Assembly (NCBI RefSeq): GCF_000013705.1 | Contig: NC_007947.1 | Coordinates: 1,116,001-1,180,000 of the forward strand | Direction of reading: 5' to 3' | Origin: Methylobacillus flagellatus KT | GTDB taxonomy: Bacteria; Pseudomonadota; Gammaproteobacteria; Burkholderiales; Methylophilaceae | Length of the DNA stretch: 64,000 nt | In this document: piece by piece, positions 56,710 through 64,000 of the stretch | How the letters are laid out: each line of letters begins with the position of its first letter | How positions within the stretch are numbered: the stretch's first letter is position 1 | Made by a program: the position numbers and the translations under genes | Notes under the pieces: generated by a model | Seen by the model: only the letters and a program-made list of their open reading frames with translations | The model's database searches: none | Told to the model about the DNA's origin: nothing

Positions 56710-57948
56710 ATGCGTATGAGGCATTTATTAAAGACGTCACTGCTGATGCTCGGATTGATCGCCCATGCAGACTTAACGCTGGCTGCTGCAGGCAAGGTGG
56801 AATTTGTCCATGGGGTCGCGAATATCATGGATTCGTCAGGGGGTCTCCGCGAGGCTGCAAAAGGAGCTGAGTTTGATGCAGGAGAAACCTTATTGACGGC
56901 TGATGGCCGCATGCAGGTGAAGTTCATTGACGGTGGATACATCTCCTTACAGCCCAACACCAGTTTCAAGGTGGAGGCGTATCACTACAGTGGGCGGGAA
57001 GATGGCAGCGAGCGCGGCATTTTTCGGTTGATCAAAGGTGGCTTGCGCGCCATTACCGGTGTCATCGGCCATGCGAACAAGCCGAATTACCGCATGGATA
57101 CTCCTGTGGCCACCATCGGCATCCGTGGCACAGAGTTTACTGCCTCGCTTGACGATGCACAAAAGCTGCTGGTCAAGGTGGGGGACGGTGCCGTATTCAT
57201 GGAAAATCATGCAGGCAACCTCGTGCTTTATAAAGGCCAGGCAGGGGAGGTCTCTAATATGACAAGCCGGCCGAGCTATTCGGAGATCATGCCAGTATTG
57301 GTGGCGGCGGGACCTCAGCAGGGGACTCTGCAAGACACGCTCGAGGAAAAGCAGACAACGGATACCAGTGAAAATGGCTTTCGCAATGCTGATATCAGGA
57401 GTGATTTTGGCGCCCCTTGTGTGTTGGTCGCTTGTGATGTGCTGAGCGAGCTTGAAGACACGGTCGACAATACGCCTACTGTACCCAGCCCTCTTCCCGG
57501 AGGCGGCGGTGACGCCATCAGTTCTCAAATCCTCACCGCCAATGCGCGCAACATGACAGGTACCTGGAGTGGCACCAGCGATGTCAGCGGGCGGTTTTTC
57601 GGTATTCCGGTAACACTGGCTGCGACGGGGACGCTCCGGGTCGATTTCAGTAATTATCAGGCAGGATTCAGTGTGAACCTGCGTGACTGGACCACGCTTG
57701 TTAGCCTGAATACGCAGAAAGAGGCTGTAGGGCAGTTGCAGTCTGATGGCAGCTTTACTTTCAGTGATGGGCGCATGAGTGGCTCAGGGTGTACGTTTGA
57801 CTGCACATTAAAAGTGCATTGGGGCCAGCTCAGTGGAGATGACTTGGGGAAAGCCGGGGTCAATTTCTCCGTGCGGGATTTGCTCAACCTGATTGTGGTG
57901 AACAACCAAACCCTGAACTTGGACGGGAGGCTTATGGGTGCGCCATAG
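56710..57948 (+). CDS. Exported FecR-domain protein with C-terminal TbpB-like barrel, probable Slam cargo
   Basis: A 412-aa exported protein. Signal peptide MRMRHLLKTSLLMLGLIAHA cut near LAAA; there is no lipobox cysteine, so it is not a lipoprotein. Residues 28-180 are a FecR domain (EGETLL-type GETLLTADGRMQVKFIDGGY, GGLRAITGVIG, TPVATIGIRGTEF). A Pro/Gly linker (PSPLPGGGGD) leads to a beta-rich C-terminal region with GTWSGTSDVSGRFFG, GTLRVDFSNYQAGFSVNL, GQLQSDGSFTFSDGRMSGSG and a Cys pair GCTFDCTL, resembling the small barrels of TbpB/hemophilin-type Slam substrates. Adjacency to the DUF560 gene makes it the probable cargo. The barrel assignment is by eye only. Confidence 0.8.
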   Translation: MRMRHLLKTSLLMLGLIAHADLTLAAAGKVEFVHGVANIMDSSGGLREAAKGAEFDAGETLLTADGRMQVKFIDGGYISLQPNTSFKVEAYHYSGREDGSERGIFRLIKGGLRAITGVIGHANKPNYRMDTPVATIGIRGTEFTASLDDAQKLLVKVGDGAVFMENHAGNLVLYKGQAGEVSNMTSRPSYSEIMPVLVAAGPQQGTLQDTLEEKQTTDTSENGFRNADIRSDFGAPCVLVACDVLSELEDTVDNTPTVPSPLPGGGGDAISSQILTANARNMTGTWSGTSDVSGRFFGIPVTLAATGTLRVDFSNYQAGFSVNLRDWTTLVSLNTQKEAVGQLQSDGSFTFSDGRMSGSGCTFDCTLKVHWGQLSGDDLGKAGVNFSVRDLLNLIVVNNQTLNLDGRLMGAP

Positions 57949-58057
57949 GCTGTCGTTTTCTACATGGACTTGACGGTAAAATAACACTAGTTGATCTTTC
58001 AATCCCTTTTGCTGGCTGCTTCTGCAGCATAACCCATCACGATAGCAGGCATATTCT

Positions 58058-59380
58058 TTGACCGGATTATTCGAACCCATTGCTCCCCAGGCGCCGCTTG
58101 CGGAGCGCTTGCGGCCCAAATCGCTCGACGAGGTGGTCGGGCAGCGGCATTTGCTGGGCGAAGGCAAGCCTTTGCGCCTGGCTTTCACGTCGGGCAAGCT
58201 GCCGTCAATGATCCTGTGGGGGCCACCTGGCGTAGGCAAGACCACCTTGGCGCGGCTGATTGCCAACACCGCGGATGCCGAGTTCATTCCTTTGTCCGCT
58301 GTGCTGGCCGGCATCAAGGACATACGCGAGGCAGTGGAGCGGGCCGAGCATACGCTGCAGCAGTCTGGACGCCGTACCATCCTATTCGTCGATGAAGTCC
58401 ACCGTTTCAACAAGGGCCAGCAGGATGCGTTCCTGCCGTTCGTTGAAAGCGGCCTGATCACTTTCATTGGCGCAACCACGGAAAACCCTTCGTTCGAAGT
58501 CAACAGCGCCTTGTTGAGCCGTGCTCAGGTGTTCGTGCTCAATGCCTTGTCCGAAGACGAGTTGAAGCAATTGCTGGAGCGCGGCAAACAGGAAATGCAA
58601 CTGGATATTCCCCTGACGCCGGAAGTCGTGGAGCAGGTGCTTGGCTATGCGGATGGCGACGCCCGCCGGCTGCTCAATTTTGTGGAGGGCTTGTTCAATG
58701 CGGCATTAACTGCCGGGGTGACGAAGATCGATGCCGAATTCCTGCAGTCGACCATGGCGAGCAAGCTGCGCCGGTTCGACAAAGGGGGGGAGGCATTCTA
58801 CGACCAGATATCCGCCCTGCACAAATCCGTACGCGGCTCCAATCCGGATGCGGCCCTGTACTGGTTCCTGCGCATGCTGGATGGCGGCGCCGATCCGCTT
58901 TACCTGGGCCGTCGCATCGTGCGCATGGCGGTCGAGGACATCGGCATTGCCGATCCGCGTGCGCAGACCATGGCGCTGGAAGCCTGCCAGATTTACGAAC
59001 GGCTGGGGTCGCCCGAAGGGGAGCTGGCGTTGTCCAATGCCGTGATCTATCTCGCGGTGGCGGCGAAGAGCAATGCGGCCTACATGGCTTACAACCAGGC
59101 CAAGGCCTTTGTCGCCAGCGACAAGTCGCGTCCCGTGCCCTTGCATTTGCGCAATGCGCCGACCAAGCTCATGAAGGATCTGAATTACGGCAAGGAATAC
59201 CGGTATGCGCACAATGAGCCAGGCGCTTACGCCGCAGGCGAGGACTATTTCCCCGATGGTCTAGAGGCCATCCAGTTTTATGTGCCCACGCAGCGCGGGC
59301 TTGAAGGTAAAATCAGCGAAAAAATGGCGCATTTGCGCGCGCTGGATGAAGAAGCACGTAGCAAGCAGCGCAAGAAGTGA
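58058..59380 (+). CDS. rarA: Replication-associated recombination protein RarA (MgsA)
   Basis: A 440-aa AAA+ ATPase acting at stalled replication forks. It starts MTGLFEPIAPQAPLAERLRP followed by KSLDEVVGQRHLLGEGKPLR, with Walker A WGPPGVGKTTLARLIA, Walker B ILFVDEVHRFNKGQQDAFLP, sensor GATTENPSFEVNSALLSR and C-terminal VYLAVAAKSNAAYMAYNQAK. The start is TTG at 58058; no in-frame ATG or GTG fits the family's N-terminus. The lolA-rarA-serS order is conserved in proteobacteria, here interrupted by two inserted genes. The gap before it (57949-58057) has no gene. Confidence 0.96.
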   Translation: MTGLFEPIAPQAPLAERLRPKSLDEVVGQRHLLGEGKPLRLAFTSGKLPSMILWGPPGVGKTTLARLIANTADAEFIPLSAVLAGIKDIREAVERAEHTLQQSGRRTILFVDEVHRFNKGQQDAFLPFVESGLITFIGATTENPSFEVNSALLSRAQVFVLNALSEDELKQLLERGKQEMQLDIPLTPEVVEQVLGYADGDARRLLNFVEGLFNAALTAGVTKIDAEFLQSTMASKLRRFDKGGEAFYDQISALHKSVRGSNPDAALYWFLRMLDGGADPLYLGRRIVRMAVEDIGIADPRAQTMALEACQIYERLGSPEGELALSNAVIYLAVAAKSNAAYMAYNQAKAFVASDKSRPVPLHLRNAPTKLMKDLNYGKEYRYAHNEPGAYAAGEDYFPDGLEAIQFYVPTQRGLEGKISEKMAHLRALDEEARSKQRKK

Positions 59381-59413
59381 TCCCCTATCAACGTGCTTTT
59401 GCACACAATGTAA

Positions 59414-60727
<1,314 letters not shown>

Positions 60728-60750
60728 TCCGGCCTTTTGCCCTGATACCA

Positions 60751-60773
60751 CCGCGGGCGATGATTGCTCGCGG
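60751..60773. repeat. GC-rich hairpin between convergent serS and antiporter genes
   Basis: An 8-bp stem with one G-T pair (60751-60758 with 60766-60773) and a 7-nt loop. There is no T-run on either strand, so it is not a classical terminator, though it lies where one is expected. Confidence 0.5.
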
Positions 60774-60778
60774 GAGTG

Positions 60779-62539
60779 TCAATGCTCCTCTTTTTCCTGG
60801 CTCAAAGTCTCGAGCAGGGCAATCTGCATGCGATAGTGCAGTAGCACGAACCAGCGCCAGAGCAGGGCAACCAGCCCTGCAACAATCAGCAGTACTACGA
60901 TCCAGACGTCCAGTGGCGGCATGATGCGGTGGCTTAATGCCAGGATCAGCAGTGTCATGCCGATGACGGCCAGCACGTTGACCGCCTTGGCGATGAAGCG
61001 CTGTACGCGGCCGCAATCATTTCCCATCATGCCTTGCGTGGTATGGTCGGCAATCAATAGACCAAGGGATTGCAGCTTTCTGAAGGCCGCGATCAGGAAA
61101 GGTGCTGCCAACAGCAATGCTCCTCCCCAGGTGACGGCCTGCTGCCACATGATGTCTCGGGTGGGCGATGGCAAGCTGATCAGGTAGCCATTGACTAGCC
61201 AGACCGCCCCCAGAAAGAGGGCACTGACCATGCACAGGTTGACGAATACTTGCAGCAGCAGCTTGCGGTAGATTCCCGCGAGGATGGCGCCGTCGCTGCC
61301 GGGAAGATGGTTATTGGAGTCCAGCCAATCACTGTAGAGCCGGAAGAATTGCGAGATCCTGGCTGGCATATTGCGCGCCAGGGCGCTGGAGAGCGGGTCT
61401 GCGGCCTTGATGAGATAAGGCGTGGTGAGTGTGGTAATGACCGAGGCAGCAACCGCGATTGGATAGAGAAATGAGCTGGTAACGCCGAGTGTCAGGCCAA
61501 GGGCGGCGATAATGAAGGAAAATTCGCCGATCTGCGACAGGCCCATGCCGACACGCAGGGAGGTGCGCCCATCATTGCCAGCTGCCATGGCGCCCAGCGT
61601 GCAGGCAAAGATCTTACCGAAGATGATGACGAGAGTGACTACGATCACGGGCTTGGCATACTCGATGATGATGGCAGGGTCGAGCATCAGGCCGATGGCG
61701 ACAAAGAAGATCGCGCTGAACATGTCGCGTATTGGCATGATCAGCCGCTCGATTACCCGGATGCGGCGCGATTCTGCCATGATGGCGCCGATCATGAAGG
61801 CGCCGAGTGCCACGCTGTAGTCCAGCTTCATCACCAGCAGGCAGAAGCCGAAACACAAGCCGAGAATGGTGATCAGCAGCATTTCGTCGCGCTTGAAGCC
61901 CGCGACATATTCCAGCAGTTTGGGGACGAAGATAATGCCCAGTACCAGGGCAACCACCATGAACAAGGTGAGATTGGAAATGGTGATGGCGGCATCCAGC
62001 GTAGATACCTGTCCGGTCGCTGCAATGCCGGAAAGCAGTGCAATAATGCCGATGCCGAGGATATCCTCGACGATCAGCACGCCGAAGATCATCTGCGCGA
62101 AACGCTCATGCTTCATGTTGAGCTCATCAAGGGCCTTGACGATGATAGTGGTCGACGAAATCGCCAGCATGGCACCAAGGAAGATGGAGTCCATGGAGCT
62201 CCAGCCAAAGTAACTACCTATCTCATAACCCAGCCAGATCATCACGATAATTTCCACCAGGGCGGCCACCACGGCAGTCGCCCCGACGGCCCGCAATTTG
62301 CGCAGACTGAACTCCAGCCCTAGCGAGAACATCAGGAATACGATGCCGAGCTCGGCCAGTATCTCGATCGTATGATTGTCGTGCACCATGGCGAACGGCG
62401 GCGTGTGAGGCCCCAGGATCAGGCCGGCAAGAATATAGCCCAGTACCACGGGCTGTTTCATCCGGTGAAAGATGATGGTGACCATGCCTGCCACCAGCAT
62501 GATGACAGCCAGGTCCTGGATGAAGGCGGCGGCGTGCAT
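60779..62539 (-). CDS. CPA2-family monovalent cation:proton antiporter (KefB/YbaL-like)
   Basis: A 586-aa inner-membrane antiporter exchanging K+ or Na+ for H+. The N-terminal exchanger domain (residues about 5-385) shows VLGYILAGLILGPHTPPFAM, LGIVFLMFSLGLEFSLRKLR, AISSTTIIVKALDEL, VEDILGIGIIALLSGIAATG and GLSQIGEFSFIIAALG. Related KefB/YbaL proteins end with a cytoplasmic RCK/TrkA-N domain; here the last 200 residues instead contain further hydrophobic helices (LLLQVFVNLCMVSALFLGAV, WGGALLLAAPFLIAAF, VLAVIGMTLLILALSHRI) and no Rossmann motif. It converges on serS. Confidence 0.9.
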   Translation of the reverse strand: MHAAAFIQDLAVIMLVAGMVTIIFHRMKQPVVLGYILAGLILGPHTPPFAMVHDNHTIEILAELGIVFLMFSLGLEFSLRKLRAVGATAVVAALVEIIVMIWLGYEIGSYFGWSSMDSIFLGAMLAISSTTIIVKALDELNMKHERFAQMIFGVLIVEDILGIGIIALLSGIAATGQVSTLDAAITISNLTLFMVVALVLGIIFVPKLLEYVAGFKRDEMLLITILGLCFGFCLLVMKLDYSVALGAFMIGAIMAESRRIRVIERLIMPIRDMFSAIFFVAIGLMLDPAIIIEYAKPVIVVTLVIIFGKIFACTLGAMAAGNDGRTSLRVGMGLSQIGEFSFIIAALGLTLGVTSSFLYPIAVAASVITTLTTPYLIKAADPLSSALARNMPARISQFFRLYSDWLDSNNHLPGSDGAILAGIYRKLLLQVFVNLCMVSALFLGAVWLVNGYLISLPSPTRDIMWQQAVTWGGALLLAAPFLIAAFRKLQSLGLLIADHTTQGMMGNDCGRVQRFIAKAVNVLAVIGMTLLILALSHRIMPPLDVWIVVLLIVAGLVALLWRWFVLLHYRMQIALLETLSQEKEEH

Positions 62540-62681
62540 AAATCGTATATGTTTTCTCTATCGTAGAAGCGCGACGGGGATAAAGGTCGGCGTCATGTTT
62601 ATTGTATTGTGTGACTGGACCGTTCTATTCTATAACGATCCCGGTAGGATCGAAGGCTGGAAAGCGCCTGCTTTTCTCTGT

Positions 62682-64000
62682 TTATTCCTGACTCAGCGTA
62701 TTGCCAAAGCCGTTCAGGTTGGCCACTTCGAAACTAGGGAAGATGGGCGTGTGCCGAGGCTCGCGCCGCGCCAGTATCTTGTGGTAGGTGCGTACGGACT
62801 CCACAAACACAACTGGAGCGCCGCCGCGAGCAAAGCCATATTTGAGCGTTGAAAAATATTCTTCCTTGCTCAGGAGTGGCAGAGCCTTTTTGACATCCAC
62901 CCAGCGATCAGGATTGAGCTTCAATCGCTTTGCGAGAATGCGTGCATCTTGCAAATGGGCATAACCGATATTGTAGGCCGCCAGCGCCATCCAGGTTCGG
63001 TCCGGCTCGTGCACGCTGTCCGGGATCAAGTCCTTGAGCATAAGCACATATCGTGCCCCGGCAATAATGCTCTGGCGCGCGTCCAGCCTGTCGGTAACGC
63101 CCAGCCGGTCGGCGGTATCCTCCGTCAGCATCATCATCCCCCGTACATTGGTGGGTGAAGTATTGAACCTGTCCCAATGCGACTCCTGATATGCAATCGC
63201 GGCGACCAAGCGCCAATCCAGTCCTGTCAGCTCCTGTGCCTCATAAAATAACCGCTTGTATTGAGGTAGCAAGGTCTCGGAGCGCTGCATGAAAGTGGTG
63301 ACATCCACTGGCTTGAGTCGGTCCGCGTGACCGTAATAGCGGTCGATCAGATGGTTGAGTGTGCCATCCTGGCTGATGCGGGTAAAAAATGCATTGGCCT
63401 TTTCATACAGCCATGTATCGCCTGTTTTCGGAAAGGCCCATGCGATCTCTTCAGGCTTTCCCAATGCGAGAGTTGCACCAAGATTGGGATAATAGTTCTG
63501 TACCAGTGCAATCAAATGTCCATCGGCGACGGTAAAATCCAGCTCGCCTTCGGCAACTTGAGCCATCAACTCGTCGGAGTTCGCATGCGGGGTTTCTGTC
63601 CAGCTGAGCAGGGGCTCCTGTTCCTTCAGGCGCTGCAAGCGTTCCGAATAACTGGTGCCGGAAGGAACGGCAATTTGCCTGTTGAGCAGCTCCTTGATGT
63701 TTTTTGGCGCTTTTGTCAGCTCGTTGTTGAAGACAATCTGTTGTTGCACTTTCTGGTAGGGCCGGGTGAACCTGACCAGGTGCTCTCGCGTACGGGTGAT
63801 GCTGAGATCCGCGGCGGCAAAGTGAGCTTTGTGCTTGAGCAGGGTGGGAATGACCTGGGAGATGTTATTGACGACGAGGAACTTGACACTGTATTCAGGA
63901 CCAAGCTCACGAACGAAATTGCGTACCAGGTCATGCTCCAGTCCCGCATATTGATTGTTGCCGCTGTAGTAATACGTGCTTGGGCCATTGTGGGTGACCA
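62682..64000 (-). CDS. mltF: Membrane-bound lytic murein transglycosylase F, 5' end beyond window
   Basis: The frame runs from the stop at 62682 to the right edge, so the N-terminus and start codon are missing. The visible 439 codons contain a periplasmic solute-binding-type domain (THNGPSTYYYSGNNQYAGLE, VNNISQVIPTLLKHKAHFAA, LAQVAEGELDFTVADG region) followed by a lytic transglycosylase domain: LDWRLVAAIAYQESHWDRFN, with the catalytic Glu in Q-E-S, then TNVRGMMMLTEDTADRLGV, WMALAAYNIGYAHLQDAR. MltF cleaves peptidoglycan in the outer-membrane leaflet's periplasmic side. No further gene is seen between 62540 and 62681. Confidence 0.94.
   Translation of the reverse strand, partial: VTHNGPSTYYYSGNNQYAGLEHDLVRNFVRELGPEYSVKFLVVNNISQVIPTLLKHKAHFAAADLSITRTREHLVRFTRPYQKVQQQIVFNNELTKAPKNIKELLNRQIAVPSGTSYSERLQRLKEQEPLLSWTETPHANSDELMAQVAEGELDFTVADGHLIALVQNYYPNLGATLALGKPEEIAWAFPKTGDTWLYEKANAFFTRISQDGTLNHLIDRYYGHADRLKPVDVTTFMQRSETLLPQYKRLFYEAQELTGLDWRLVAAIAYQESHWDRFNTSPTNVRGMMMLTEDTADRLGVTDRLDARQSIIAGARYVLMLKDLIPDSVHEPDRTWMALAAYNIGYAHLQDARILAKRLKLNPDRWVDVKKALPLLSKEEYFSTLKYGFARGGAPVVFVESVRTYHKILARREPRHTPIFPSFEVANLNGFGNTLSQE

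Overview
The window looks like a chromosomal segment of a Gram-negative betaproteobacterium, most plausibly a methylotroph of the Methylophilaceae (Methylobacillus-like). The support is gene content and synteny: tyrA-aroA-cmk-rpsA-ihfB-lapA-lapB, an aat-bpt pair, type IV pilus pilU, exosortase-type (PEP-CTERM-like) surface proteins, ftsK-lolA-rarA-serS, and an rpiA-dhaL-dhaK operon that fits one-carbon/dihydroxyacetone metabolism. The species assignment is inference. I saw no rRNA, tRNA, CRISPR array, integrase or insertion sequence.

Layout. 1-7.9 kb, minus strand: lapB (cut by the left edge), lapA, ihfB, rpsA, cmk, aroA, tyrA, bpt, aat. 7.9-14.0 kb: a copper island with two His-rich exported proteins, a TolC-type lipoprotein, a Tat-exported multicopper oxidase, then divergent copZ and copA around a CueR-type promoter. 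14.2-18.2 kb: ygiQ-type radical SAM gene, a frameshifted gumN/TraB gene, speG, and the decayed tail of an SMR transporter. 18.2-20.8 kb: cytochrome bd (cydA, cydB and a 49-aa DUF2474 subunit). 21-26.5 kb: a signalling and envelope-stress cluster (two response regulators, DUF883, DUF1328, CHASE3-type histidine kinase, DUF2490, EF-hand/BON protein, lipocalin). 26.5-33.2 kb: housekeeping genes (yaiI, recQ, rhlE, rsuA, phnA/yjdM, csaA and small exported proteins).

33.2-33.8 kb is an AT-rich gap with one 42-aa gene. 33.8-40.4 kb carries dhaK-dhaL-rpiA, an SPOUT methyltransferase, hslO, gluQ, a DUF3301 gene and pilU. 40.7-48.9 kb has an unrecognised protein with an internal duplication, polyphosphate:AMP phosphotransferase, a PAS-GGDEF-EAL protein, ispD-ispF, an Smr protein and trxB. 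49-52 kb has dps and two tandem paralogous surface proteins. 52.4-60.7 kb is the ftsK-lolA-rarA-serS block, interrupted between lolA and rarA by a Slam-like outer-membrane protein and a FecR/beta-barrel protein. The window closes with a CPA2 antiporter and mltF (5' end beyond the right edge).

The most interesting items are the Slam-like translocator plus probable secreted cargo wedged into a conserved cell-division/lipoprotein operon; the copper island with its nested 43-bp palindrome and CueR-type promoter but no local regulator; the tandem surface paralogs with a PEA instead of PEP sorting motif; an unknown protein built from two copies of one domain; and two decayed genes (gumN and an SMR transporter) that conventional gene calls would obscure.
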